From assembly GCF_000266905.1 (NCBI RefSeq), contig NC_018027.1, positions 3,224,001-3,288,000 on the forward strand: DNA of 64,000 nucleotides, given 5' to 3'. Shown in pieces: positions 20,305-28,946 of this stretch (position 1 is the stretch's first letter; each line of letters starts with the position of its first letter). Source of the stretch: Mycolicibacterium chubuense NBB4 (GTDB lineage: Bacteria > Actinomycetota > Actinomycetes > Mycobacteriales > Mycobacteriaceae). The notes beneath the pieces are model-generated. The model searched no databases. It saw only the letters and a list, made by a program, of their open reading frames with translations, and was not told where the DNA came from. The position numbers and the translations under genes were made by a program.

Positions 20305-22287
20305 GCACAAGGCAACCGCCGTGATGTCATCACCGTCGAGCACGTCGCCCGCATCAGCGCACAAGGAGTCCACCACCGCCTGTGGGCTCATCCCATCCCG
20401 CTTGGCGCATCGAGCGATCGCCTCTTCGAGGCCCTCCAACGAACCGCCCCACCGATCCATAACGCCGTCACTGACGAGCAGGATCATGTCCCCGGGGGCC
20501 AGGCTGTCGTACAGTTCTCGCCACCGGTCGCCCAGCCCCAACGGCATATCGTCGGACACCAGCCGCTCGACTCGGCCGGAACCGGTCCGGACAACGAAGT
20601 GCAGCCCGTGACCCGCGTCGGTGAATCGGAAGTCGCCAGACTCCATGTCGACCAGAACGTAAGCGAGCGTGACGAATGCGCTGATGCGGCGCAGATCTGC
20701 GTCGAGGATATTCGCGGCGCGATTGACCACGTCTGACGGGCTGGTCGCGGGGTCGTGAGACCGCAGCGCGGCGCGTGTCGCGGCGGCGAGCATGCCTGCG
20801 TCCATGCCTTTACCCATGACGTCGCCGAGGCTGAGCACGATGGAAGGTTCATCCACACGTACGTCGTAGAAGTCGCCGCCGACCTGTCTGGCCGGAATGG
20901 TGAATGAGCCGAACATCCAACCCGGGATCGCCGGCAACGCGCTCGGCAACAGCGCTCGTTGGACCTCAGCGGCCCGGTTCATTTCCTCCTGCTCGAGCTG
21001 ACGTACTCGCTCCGCTTCGGTGACGTCGTGGAAGTGCAGCACGAACAGAGTTCCTTCGGGCCTCTCGCCGATGACTGCGACACTCATGTCCAGGGAGCGG
21101 CCGTCGGCCAGCTTGAGGGTCAGACGCGCATTTCCGTCAATGAGAGAATCGGCGACGGCCGACAGTCGGGCAGCGGCCTCCTCACCTATCAATGTGTCGA
21201 GCCGCGCCCCTTCTCGAAGCCCGGGCAGCAAGTCCTGTCCGGACGGGTTGGCGCGCTCGACGTTCCATTGGGTGGAGCTTCGAACGACCATCAGCTTGCC
21301 GGCGACGGAGGAGTTGAAACTCTTGCGGAACAACTCCTCGCTGTCGTACAGCCGCGATGACATGTCCCGCTCGGCGCCCACCACGAGCGACAGCGTGAGG
21401 AACACCGCCACCATCGATACCTGAAAAACCTGTAGTAAGACGGTCCCCGTTCGTGCACCGAGGTAGTCGAAGGCGAACGGACCCATACCGTGCGCACTGC
21501 CGGCTGCCGCAATGGTCGTCACGCCGACCATGAGTACGGACAGCAGTCGGGTCGAGAGCCGAAGCGCCGCACCCACTATGGGTAGGAATGTCAGGAATGC
21601 CAACGGCAACGTGTCGCCGAACAGAAATACGCCGGTAGCGACTGCCAGGCTCGCGACAACGTGTGACGCCGCTTCTGCATAGCCCGCCGGTTGTCTCCGG
21701 CGGGGCGGCGCCATGAACAGGGGGGTGAGGAGCGCCATTCCCGCCACATGCTTCAGCAGACCGGTCTCGAGCGTTTCCAGCGCTGTCGCGGGGTTTGCAA
21801 AGAGGAAAAAGGCAACGGAGGCGGTCAGTCCGTAGAGCATCGACGCCACCACAGCGATCACAAGGAACTTGGCCAGATCGCCGGGTTTAGCGAAACGCGG
21901 TGAGCGATCGCGCCGACCCCGCAGCAGAAGTGTGCCCGCCGCCATCTCGAGGGCGGCGCCCGCTGACAGAAAGATCGCTAGCGGAGCCGGTCGCCCTGCC
22001 CAGAGTAAGACCAGCAGCGTCACCGCCGCGACCCCCACGGCGAGAATCCAGGTGTAGCGGCGCGGAAAGCGGATGCCCAGGCCGAGAGCAATTCCGGACG
22101 CTGGCCACAAGGCCGGTGTCGTCAGGCCCGCCGTTTGGGTTTTCATCGAGAGGGCCGCCACCACGGCCAGGACCACCAGAATGCCCACGATGAATGCGAG
22201 GTCTGTTATGCGCCAACCGATTACCCGCGGCCCCTGCGCCCCCTGCGCCTCGGGCGCTAGCTCCGCGCGCGACCGCGGGACACCCAT
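20293..22287 (-). CDS. Membrane-bound SpoIIE-type PP2C phosphatase with MASE1 and PAS domains (RsbU-like)
   Basis: 664 residues. The first 320 residues hold eight or so membrane helices of the MASE1 sensor type (TTPALWPASGIALGLGIRF is characteristic). A PAS-like domain at about 325-430 follows, and then a SpoIIE phosphatase domain. Metal-binding motifs are visible: GGDFYDV...SLGDVMGKGMDAGM, DAGHG and SDGVMDRWGG...DDITAVAL. Such enzymes dephosphorylate STAS anti-sigma antagonists, freeing a sigma factor. It is the third gene of the STAS-kinase-phosphatase run, 49 bp after the kinase. The last codons lie in a DUF1906 remnant, so the C-terminus may differ from relatives. Confidence 0.88.
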   Translation of the reverse strand: MGVPRSRAELAPEAQGAQGPRVIGWRITDLAFIVGILVVLAVVAALSMKTQTAGLTTPALWPASGIALGLGIRFPRRYTWILAVGVAAVTLLVLLWAGRPAPLAIFLSAGAALEMAAGTLLLRGRRDRSPRFAKPGDLAKFLVIAVVASMLYGLTASVAFFLFANPATALETLETGLLKHVAGMALLTPLFMAPPRRRQPAGYAEAASHVVASLAVATGVFLFGDTLPLAFLTFLPIVGAALRLSTRLLSVLMVGVTTIAAAGSAHGMGPFAFDYLGARTGTVLLQVFQVSMVAVFLTLSLVVGAERDMSSRLYDSEELFRKSFNSSVAGKLMVVRSSTQWNVERANPSGQDLLPGLREGARLDTLIGEEAAARLSAVADSLIDGNARLTLKLADGRSLDMSVAVIGERPEGTLFVLHFHDVTEAERVRQLEQEEMNRAAEVQRALLPSALPAIPGWMFGSFTIPARQVGGDFYDVRVDEPSIVLSLGDVMGKGMDAGMLAAATRAALRSHDPATSPSDVVNRAANILDADLRRISAFVTLAYVLVDMESGDFRFTDAGHGLHFVVRTGSGRVERLVSDDMPLGLGDRWRELYDSLAPGDMILLVSDGVMDRWGGSLEGLEEAIARCAKRDGMSPQAVVDSLCADAGDVLDGDDITAVALCRAG

Positions 22288-22336
22288 TACCGGTCTCCGC
22301 GTCTTCGCCGCACACGCAATCCGGGCCCGAGCGCGT

Positions 22337-22738
22337 TCACTCTGACCGCAGCCGCTTCAGCGTCCAGTGATTGCCATCGCGGTCACGCGAATACGACAGC
22401 TCGTCGAGGACGCGGTGGGCGATCGCCAGGCCACGGCCGCCCTCCGACGCCTCATCGGGCATGGACACACTACTGAGATCGATGGGGGCAGGGTGGCCAT
22501 CGTCGGTGAACGTGACGGCTATGGCGTCCGGCTGGACCTCCACGACCATGCGCAATCGCACCGGCTCTCCGTCACCTGAGTGCTCGATGATGTTCGTGCC
22601 GATCTCGCTGACGGCAAGCTCGATGCACATCTTGGCGTACTCGGAGACGTCTTCGTTCGCTAACGCCAGATCGAGTGTGCCCTGAATTTCCGCCAGCGTC
22701 TCGGAGCCGGTCACGGTCTCCATGGAGTGCTTAGTCAT
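22337..22738 (-). CDS. Anti-sigma factor serine kinase (RsbW-like HATPase)
   Basis: 133 residues from ATG 22738, which overlaps the STAS gene stop by 8 bp (ATGACTAA); a start at 22768 is possible but lies inside the STAS gene. The GHKL ATPase boxes are present: N box ELAVSEIGTNIIEHS, G1 DDGHPAP and G2 GGRGLAIAHRVLDEL. Members hold a sigma factor inactive and phosphorylate the STAS antagonist. The cognate sigma factor gene is not in the window. Confidence 0.88.
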   Translation of the reverse strand: MTKHSMETVTGSETLAEIQGTLDLALANEDVSEYAKMCIELAVSEIGTNIIEHSGDGEPVRLRMVVEVQPDAIAVTFTDDGHPAPIDLSSVSMPDEASEGGRGLAIAHRVLDELSYSRDRDGNHWTLKRLRSE

Positions 22739-23066
22739 CAAAAGCGCTGTCCACGGATTCGTAGGCACGCAAAATCCGGTCCAGGTTGCTCAGTTCCAAC
22801 ACCGTGCAGACCTGCCGCGTGGGCGCAGCGATACGGAGATCGCCGCCCGCCTTACGAGCAATCTTCAATGCCGCGATCAACGCTCCCAGCCCCGAGGAGT
22901 CGATGAAGTCAGTGGTGCTCAGATCGACGACGATCCGGGCGCCGCCGCCGTCGACGATGTCATTCAGTTGCTTGCGCAACGTCGGGGCAGCGACCATGTT
23001 CAACCGTCCGGTTGGCTGAACCACCACGACACCGGACTCCGTTGTGCGAGCAGCGAAGTCGCTCAA
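22731..23066 (-). CDS. STAS-domain anti-sigma factor antagonist (RsbV-like)
   Basis: 111 residues from TTG 23066, chosen because AAGGGAG lies 6 bp upstream and the STAS fold begins almost at once (ESGVVVVQPTGRLNMVAAPTL). The phosphorylation loop is TDFIDSSGLGAL, with Ser after Asp as the expected target. The open frame extends upstream to 23345, but that part has no domain and poor coding character. It heads the partner-switching run and is coupled to the kinase. Confidence 0.87.
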   Translation of the reverse strand: MSDFAARTTESGVVVVQPTGRLNMVAAPTLRKQLNDIVDGGGARIVVDLSTTDFIDSSGLGALIAALKIARKAGGDLRIAAPTRQVCTVLELSNLDRILRAYESVDSAFDD

Positions 23067-23439
23067 GAAATGCTCCCTTCTCCTTTGTTGCCGCAGCCTG
23101 CACCCATCATCGCTCGAGTGAGATTCAAGGCCAAAGCCAGAGTCAGAGTAGTGCTTGTCAGCGACTTCGACCGTCGATTCAGGCCGAATGTCACGACATG
23201 GCGATGGCCATTGACGCACCGCGTTAGCAAATTGCCGCTCGCAGCCCTGGGAACTCGGCGGACCTACCAGCCGTTTCGTAGCGACATCAGTTGTTCTTCG
23301 ACGGACCGACTCGTCGGATGAGGTAGCGGACAGTGCCGATCGCATTTGCGAATCCCGGAGTTGCTTTCATTGCGCCACCACCCGAGGCGGAAACCACAAG
23401 TTCCATTCGCAGAATACCTCCGGCTACTAGGATGCTGTC
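23067..23439. other. Divergent intergenic region of 373 bp between STAS and GAF genes
   Basis: Promoters for both the partner-switching run and the GAF-sugar transferase pair should lie here. I could not place a convincing sigma-F type or sigma-A hexamer pair. Open frames that cross it on the minus strand are extensions of the STAS gene without domain support. By eye the base composition is slightly less GC-rich than the neighbouring genes. Confidence 0.5.
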
Positions 23440-24114
23440 GTGGACGACGCCATGCCGTCAAACGGTGACGCGAGATCGCCAGCTATGGCGCGGCTTTCCG
23501 ATGCCGAATTACGCGAACTCAAACAGGGACTGGTGGCGGCTGTCGTAGGGGCCGGTGTGGATGACGCCGCTTTGTCTGTGCTGATTCGACAACTCACCAC
23601 CGATCCTGACGCGCTGAAACCCGTGGTTCAGCTTTCGCTGAACGATCCATCCCGATTAGCTGCGCTGAACAGTACGGGACTGATGGCAGGCGGCGCCGGG
23701 CGCACGCTCGATACGGTCGCCCTCCTGGCAGCAGAAGCTCTTGCGACGCCTTTTGTCGCAATCTCACTACTCGACGACAGCACGGAATTGCTCGCCGGGT
23801 TGAACGTCGACGACGGCGACTGCGAAAGAGTGCGTTCGGCGGACCTGTCGATCGGCAAGTTCACCGTGGCCACCGGTATTCCGTTCATCGTCGACGATGC
23901 AAAGGATCACCCTCTGCTGGCCGGTCATCCCACCGTGCTCAGCGGTGCGGTCGGGGCATACGCCGGCATTCCGATTTTCAGCGACGATGACGATGCGGTC
24001 GGGTCGATGTGCGCCTGGGACACTCACGCCGTCAACTGGACGGGCGGCCAGATACTCGTTCTGCAGGACATGGCCGACCTTGCGAGCGCAAAAATCTTCC
24101 GCCGACCGATATGA
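23440..24114 (+). CDS. GAF-domain protein
   Basis: 224 residues from GTG 23440, with TAGGA 7 bp upstream. Residues 1-75 look helical (LSDAELRELKQGLVAAVVGAG). Residues 85-220 form a GAF domain of the GAF-2 'redox/light sensor-like' type (TPFVAISLLDD, IPFIVDDAKDHPLL, YAGIPIFSDDDDAVGSMCAWD, LQDMADLA). No output domain is attached, so it probably acts by protein contact. It overlaps the sugar transferase gene by 4 bp (ATGA), implying balanced production, and is divergent from the partner-switching run. Confidence 0.8.
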   Translation: MDDAMPSNGDARSPAMARLSDAELRELKQGLVAAVVGAGVDDAALSVLIRQLTTDPDALKPVVQLSLNDPSRLAALNSTGLMAGGAGRTLDTVALLAAEALATPFVAISLLDDSTELLAGLNVDDGDCERVRSADLSIGKFTVATGIPFIVDDAKDHPLLAGHPTVLSGAVGAYAGIPIFSDDDDAVGSMCAWDTHAVNWTGGQILVLQDMADLASAKIFRRPI

Positions 24115-25622
24115 CGAACACACCGACGGTGCCGGCGCAGACCGCACCTATCGGTACGACGCCGATCACCCCGGCGCCCGACACTGATGCGCAGAATCCT
24201 CGCTCGGCATCGGCCGGAATGATCCGTATCGGTCCGATCGGCACGGTCACCGCCGTCGCGATCGACATCCTCGCCGCGTCAGTGGCTCTCGCCTTGGGCG
24301 TGTGGTGGGCGTCGGCGACTGAAGAGATTCTTCCGTCGATATGGATGCTTGCGCTGTTCGTGCCCATTGTCGTTGCGTTATTCGGTGCGCAATCGCTTTA
24401 CCGCCACAAACTGGGTCGCAACTTCATAGACGATCTCGGGCCGATCGAGGCCAACGTGGCACTCGCGGCCGTTCTCGTTCTGGTCATCATGACTCTCACG
24501 AGCCCGCCTCCCACCACCGGAGCCGTGATCTCGAAGACATGGCTGTGTGCCGCCGCAGTCATACCGCTGCCGCGCCTTCTCCACGCGATGATCCAGAAGC
24601 GGCTGAGAAGAAACCACTACTTCATGACGCCCACGCTCATCGTCGGCAGCGGAATAGTCGCCAACCGGATCATCGAACGATTGCAGACCTTTCCCGAGTA
24701 CGGCCTGCAACCGATCGGCCTGCTCGACGCGAAAGATACTCTGACACAACGGAATGGAGCCCTGGAATCCGGTTGCCCGATTCCCGTGATCGGAACACCG
24801 GACTCCATCGCGGCGGCGATCAGGGCCACCGGCGCAGGGGCCGTCCTCATCGCATTCTCGTCGGTGAGAGACGAGCGCCTCCTGCGCGTGGTGCGCGTCG
24901 CTCACCGGCACAAAGTGCGGGTATGGGTGGTTCCCAGGATGTTCGACGCAGTCGGCAACCGAGCAGGCGTCGAGCACCTCGGCGGGTTGCCACTGTTGGC
25001 GCTACCCAACGCCGACCCGCACGGCGGGCAGTTCACCGTCAAACACATCATCGACCGTGTCGGGGCTGCCTTGGGATTGCTCGCCATCTCCCCTCTGCTT
25101 CTAACCCTGATCGTTCTGGTTCGTCTCAGCTCTCCGGGGCCCATCTTCTTCGGACAGGACAGGATCGGACGCGACGGAAGAGTGTTCCGATGCCTGAAGT
25201 TCCGCTCCATGCGACCGCCCGAGGCCGCCGACGCCGACTTCGAACTGAAGTCGAGGTCGGCTCCGGGCGGTATCGAGGGCGTCGACAGGCGTACGACCAT
25301 CGGTAAATTGATGCGGTCGACCTCGCTGGACGAGCTGCCCCAACTGTTCAACGTTCTCAAGGGGGAAATGAGCCTCGTCGGCCCCCGCCCCGAACGGCCC
25401 GAATTCGTGGAGTTCTTCGAAATACAGATACATCGCTACGGCGAACGCCATCGTGTGAAGGCCGGCATGACCGGTTGGGCACAGGTGCATGGGCTCCGCG
25501 GCCAAACCTCGATCGCAGACCGGGTCGAGTGGGACAACTACTACATCGAGAATTGGTCACTCGCGTTGGATTTGAAGATCCTCGCGCTGACCGTCAAAGC
25601 CGTGCTGGCCGGCGCCGAATAA
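24111..25622 (+). CDS. Exopolysaccharide polyprenyl glycosylphosphotransferase (WcaJ/CpsE-like)
   Basis: 503 residues. An N-terminal hydrophilic tail rich in Pro/Thr precedes four membrane helices (about 45-160). A Rossmann-like central region (TLIVGSGIVANRIIE) follows, then a fifth helix at about 310-330. The C-terminal bacterial sugar-transferase domain carries KFRSM, DELPQLFNVLKGEMSLVGPR and VKAGMTGWAQVHGLRG. Such enzymes move a hexose-1-phosphate onto undecaprenyl or decaprenyl phosphate, the first step of a surface polysaccharide. No other glycosyltransferase lies nearby. The ATG overlaps the GAF stop. Confidence 0.9.
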   Translation: MTNTPTVPAQTAPIGTTPITPAPDTDAQNPRSASAGMIRIGPIGTVTAVAIDILAASVALALGVWWASATEEILPSIWMLALFVPIVVALFGAQSLYRHKLGRNFIDDLGPIEANVALAAVLVLVIMTLTSPPPTTGAVISKTWLCAAAVIPLPRLLHAMIQKRLRRNHYFMTPTLIVGSGIVANRIIERLQTFPEYGLQPIGLLDAKDTLTQRNGALESGCPIPVIGTPDSIAAAIRATGAGAVLIAFSSVRDERLLRVVRVAHRHKVRVWVVPRMFDAVGNRAGVEHLGGLPLLALPNADPHGGQFTVKHIIDRVGAALGLLAISPLLLTLIVLVRLSSPGPIFFGQDRIGRDGRVFRCLKFRSMRPPEAADADFELKSRSAPGGIEGVDRRTTIGKLMRSTSLDELPQLFNVLKGEMSLVGPRPERPEFVEFFEIQIHRYGERHRVKAGMTGWAQVHGLRGQTSIADRVEWDNYYIENWSLALDLKILALTVKAVLAGAE

Positions 25623-25808
25623 CGGGGAGGCGCGACCACGCCATGGCGGCCGATGCTTTCGGCCCTCGTCGGCCAAGGGGTCCCGAACGGCCATCGATTC
25701 CCGTGCCCGGCACGCGCAGCCCGGGCGATGAGAACCGAGCAGAACCGGACCGCACACGACCGGCGTGGGATACCCGGTTCACAGGAGTCCCATTGTTAAC
25801 ATCCCGCC

Positions 25809-26618
25809 GTGCGAGATCTGCCGGATGTCATCAGTTCGGGGCGATCACGTCCCGTTTCGCGGCGTGACGCACTGCGCTTCGCCGCGGCCGCGTCGGCATT
25901 GGCCGGGTTGGGCACGGCAGCAGCGGGTCTGGGCGCGCCCACCGCATCGGCCGCGGCCCCCACGCTCATCGACTTCGCCGCCCGCCAGATCCCGGCGGAG
26001 TACATCCGGGCCGCGGGGCACTCCGGGGTGGTCAACTACGTCTCGCTCTCGCGGCCCGGATCGTCGTTCGGCGCCAAGCCGATCACGCTCCCCTACGCTC
26101 GGTCACTGACCGCCGCGGGGCTGGTCATCGTCAGCAATTACCAGTACGGCAAGCCGGGCGGCACGGCACCGTCGGACTTCACGCGCGGGTTCGCCGGCGG
26201 CGTCGCCGACGCTCGCACCGCCTGGCAGTTGCACACTGCGGCGGGAGGCGGCCGCAGCGCACCGATCTTCTTCACCGTTGACGAGGACATCGACCGCAAC
26301 ACCTGGAACACTGTGGCGCTGCAGTGGTTTCGCGGTATCAACTCGGTACTCGGAGCACAGCGCACCGGCGTCTACGGCGGTATCGACGTGTGCCAGTGGG
26401 CCGCTGCCGACAACGTCATCGGGATATCGAGCATCCCCGGCTACCGATGGGCCTGGCAGACGCGCGCCTGGTCCGGCAATCGGATCCACCCCGCCGCTGT
26501 GCTGTACCAGCGGGTGGTGGACACGGCGTCGAACCCCGGTCCGTTGGTCGGCGGGCTGCGAGTCGACGTCAACGACGTCATGGCCCGCGACTGCGGCCAG
26601 TGGAATCTCCACCCCTGA
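25809..26618 (+). CDS. Tat-exported DUF1906 glycoside-hydrolase-like protein (Rv2525c family)
   Basis: 269 residues from GTG 25809. The twin-arginine signal SRRDALRFAAAASALAGLG lies at about 17-35 and is followed by Ala-rich cleavage near TASAAAP. The mature part is the TIM-barrel-like DUF1906 domain (TLIDFAARQIP, FFTVDEDI, TGVYGGIDVCQWA, VDVNDVMARDCG). Rv2525c of M. tuberculosis is a Tat substrate linked to cell-wall processes. A decayed partial copy lies at 20210-20304. Confidence 0.88.
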   Translation: MRDLPDVISSGRSRPVSRRDALRFAAAASALAGLGTAAAGLGAPTASAAAPTLIDFAARQIPAEYIRAAGHSGVVNYVSLSRPGSSFGAKPITLPYARSLTAAGLVIVSNYQYGKPGGTAPSDFTRGFAGGVADARTAWQLHTAAGGGRSAPIFFTVDEDIDRNTWNTVALQWFRGINSVLGAQRTGVYGGIDVCQWAAADNVIGISSIPGYRWAWQTRAWSGNRIHPAAVLYQRVVDTASNPGPLVGGLRVDVNDVMARDCGQWNLHP

Positions 26619-26630
26619 GGCCGCGAGCCG

Positions 26631-27968
26631 TCAGGAATGGAGCGCGTCGTCGATCGATGAGGAGTCGGGCGGGCCGACTGCTCCGACCGCCGGCGTGCCG
26701 AGCCTGGCGGCCAGCCACGGGAGCGCCGCCGCGAACCCGGCTTCGGCGAACGGCCAGTCGTGCTTGCCGACAGCCCTGGCCACCGTGCACGACATGTGGT
26801 TCACCCGCCCCAGCCGGCACAATCGCTCGGCCGCGTCCCACTCCTGACTCGCGCCCTTGCCGATGCTGACCGCGAACCAACCCGCGACATCGCGGTACGG
26901 TCCGTGCCGCTGGATCACCGTGGGGGTGTCGAAGGCCGCCCGCGCCGCGGAGTCACCGCCGAACAGCCGTGCCGTGGTCTGGACGTCGTTACCGGCGGCG
27001 GGGCTCAGGTCGCCGGCGATGTCGACGAACGTGGAGAACGTCTCGGGATGCCTCGCCGCGAGATTCACCGCACAGGTGCCGCCCATCGACCACCCCACAG
27101 CGCCCCACCGGCTGACGCCGAACTGGGCGGTCACGAACGGCACGATGTCCTTCACCAGGTGATCGTCGACGTTTCCGCGCGGACCGTTGACGCACTCGGT
27201 GTCGTTGCCGAAGGAGCCCCCCACGTCGGCGAACACCAGCACCGGCGCATACCCGTGGTGACGGGCGGCGAAGCGGTCGATCTCGGTGACGGTGTTGCCT
27301 TGCCGGATCCAGTCGGCCGGAGTGTTGAACTGGCCGGGGATCATCATCACCGCGGGCAGCGTCGGCGGCGGGTCGCTGGCGAACCAGGCCGGAGGAAGGT
27401 AGACGTATTCGGCGCGATGCTTGAATCCGGATGCGCTGCTGCCGACCCGCACGGCGATGACCGTGCCGTGCGCAGGCAGGGCGCGGCTTCGCCGCAGTGA
27501 ACTCACCGTGGCCGGAGCCGCCTGGTCGGGCAGACTCGCGCCGGTCAGCTGCCCCCACGCCATCTGCGCTGTGGTGAAGTACCCGACGGACATGTTGAGC
27601 GTGATCCCGCAGCTGAGGACGGCCAGCGCGACGGCGATCAGCGAGAGCCCGCGCCGCCACCACTGCGTCGCGCGCCATCCGAGCACCGCGACGCCCACCG
27701 CGACACCGGTCAGACCGACCCAGACCCAGAACACGGGCAGTGCCGGATTATCGGCCATGCCCTCGTATTTGACGTACCACCGCAGGCCCAACACCGCGAG
27801 CACACCGACGACGATCGACACCGGCAGCCAGGCCAGGCGCCACCGCGCGGAACGCCATCCCACCGCGCACAGCAACGCCACCACCGCAACACCCTGAATC
27901 GCCACGGGGAGACACCCGTGCGCCAGCGAGAGGCCGTCGGCCAGCCGGGCCCCGTGCCCGTCACCCAT
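26631..27968 (-). CDS. Membrane-anchored esterase-D-like alpha/beta hydrolase
   Basis: 445 residues. Four membrane helices fill the first 140 residues. The rest is a serine hydrolase of the putative-esterase family shared with the antigen 85 mycolyltransferases. The nucleophile motif is GWSMGGTCAVNLA near residue 295; VMMIPGQFNTPADW and a late HDW (KHDWPFAEAG) supply the oxyanion and His regions. Acts probably outside the membrane on cell-envelope lipids; substrate unknown. Converges on the DUF1906 gene with a 12-bp gap. Confidence 0.75.
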   Translation of the reverse strand: MGDGHGARLADGLSLAHGCLPVAIQGVAVVALLCAVGWRSARWRLAWLPVSIVVGVLAVLGLRWYVKYEGMADNPALPVFWVWVGLTGVAVGVAVLGWRATQWWRRGLSLIAVALAVLSCGITLNMSVGYFTTAQMAWGQLTGASLPDQAAPATVSSLRRSRALPAHGTVIAVRVGSSASGFKHRAEYVYLPPAWFASDPPPTLPAVMMIPGQFNTPADWIRQGNTVTEIDRFAARHHGYAPVLVFADVGGSFGNDTECVNGPRGNVDDHLVKDIVPFVTAQFGVSRWGAVGWSMGGTCAVNLAARHPETFSTFVDIAGDLSPAAGNDVQTTARLFGGDSAARAAFDTPTVIQRHGPYRDVAGWFAVSIGKGASQEWDAAERLCRLGRVNHMSCTVARAVGKHDWPFAEAGFAAALPWLAARLGTPAVGAVGPPDSSSIDDALHS

Positions 27969-28096
27969 GACCGCCCCCTCCGATGGGGACGGTGCGACCG
28001 GCGACGCTCATGTGAACAGAATGACACCGGCCGCGCAACCCTCCGCCGCGACCCCGCCGAGCGCCGAACAAGCTGGAGCCGCCGCAGTAGAAATAT

Positions 28097-28129
28097 TTGA
28101 TTGCGTCTATATAGACGTAATGGCATACT
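28097..28129 (+). promoter_or_regulatory. Palindromic operator and promoter of the ArsR-AHSA1-flavodoxin operon
   Basis: 28104-28117 is the perfect palindrome CGTCTATATAGACG; with one mismatched pair it extends to 28101-28120. CATACT at 28124-28129 sits 6 bp before the ATG at 28136, the usual place for the -10 of a leaderless mycobacterial transcript. The operator directly abuts this -10, so binding would block polymerase. TTGATT at 28097 is present but 21 bp from CATACT, too far to be a normal -35. Confidence 0.6.
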
Positions 28130-28135
28130 CGAGCC

Positions 28136-28459
28136 ATGGACGTGTTCGAGGCGATCGCCGAGCCGAACCGGCGAACTCTGCTGGACCTCCTGGCGCAGGG
28201 CGAGCGCACCGCGGGGGAACTGGTCGCGACGCTGCCGGATCTGACACAGCCCACGGTGTCGCGGCACTTGCGGGTGCTGCGCGAGGTGGGCCTGGTCGAG
28301 GTACGGCCCGACGCTCAGCGGCGCATCTACGCCCTGCGCCCCGACGGCCTGGTGCCGATCGACGAATGGATCGACCGCTACCGGCGCTACTGGACCGGTC
28401 ACCTCGACGCCCTGGAACGCCATCTGCATCGCACACACGGTGGTGAGCCCGTTGAGTGA
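28136..28459 (+). CDS. ArsR-family transcriptional repressor
   Basis: 107 residues, one winged helix-turn-helix domain (EPNRRTLLDLLAQGERTAGELV, then TQPTVSRHLRVLREVGLVEV). It lacks the Cys pairs of metal-sensing ArsR proteins, fitting the SdpR-like subgroup that is usually encoded with AHSA1-domain proteins. It is first of three overlapping genes. The palindrome just upstream is the probable autoregulatory site. Likely leaderless, because no Shine-Dalgarno is seen and a -10 hexamer sits 6 bp before the ATG. Confidence 0.88.
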   Translation: MDVFEAIAEPNRRTLLDLLAQGERTAGELVATLPDLTQPTVSRHLRVLREVGLVEVRPDAQRRIYALRPDGLVPIDEWIDRYRRYWTGHLDALERHLHRTHGGEPVE

Positions 28460-28946
28460 GCGCGACGGGCGGATCAGCGTCGACGGTGAGCGCGCGGTGC
28501 TGCATTTCGAACGCCGCCTGCCCTTTCCGGTCGAGGCCGTCTGGGCGGCCATCACCGATCCGGCGCAGCGCCGGCTCTGGTTCGGCGAGACCGCGATCGA
28601 CCCGCGCGAGGGCGGGTCCATCGACATGGTGGCCGACGGGCCGCCCCTGCCACCCGAACGAAAGCGGATGACCGGACGGATCCTGGTGTGGGATCCCCCG
28701 CATGTTCTCGAGCACGAGTGGAAGCAGCCGATCGTCGAAGACGGCGTCGTGCGCTACGAACTCGTCCCCGACCGCGACGGCACGCTCCTGCGGTTCAGCC
28801 ACACCGGCCTCGGTCCGCGCATCGCCGGCGGCTTCCGCGGCGGCACGCACGCCTACCTCGACCGCCTCGAAGCCCATCTGGCCGGCGAGACCCTGCCCGA
28901 CTGGACGGTTCGCCGTCTCGAGATCATCGAAAGCGAAAAACCATGA
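28440..28946 (+). CDS. SRPBCC (AHSA1/START-like) domain protein
   Basis: 168 residues from GTG 28440, with a second GTG at 28443 equally possible. It has the hydrophobic-pocket fold signature of activator-of-Hsp90 homologues: FERRLPFPVEAVWAAITDP, then WFGE, GRILVWDPPHVLEHEW and a long C-terminal helix with GGTHAYLDRLEAHL. Members bind small lipophilic ligands and often accompany ArsR regulators. Its start overlaps the ArsR stop by about 20 bp and its stop overlaps the flavodoxin start by 4 bp. Confidence 0.82.
   Translation: MVSPLSERDGRISVDGERAVLHFERRLPFPVEAVWAAITDPAQRRLWFGETAIDPREGGSIDMVADGPPLPPERKRMTGRILVWDPPHVLEHEWKQPIVEDGVVRYELVPDRDGTLLRFSHTGLGPRIAGGFRGGTHAYLDRLEAHLAGETLPDWTVRRLEIIESEKP

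Noticed and set aside
22731..23345. Longer 204-residue version of the STAS protein
   Set aside because: The extra 93 residues have no fold and the ribosome site AAGGGAG is placed for the TTG at 23066.
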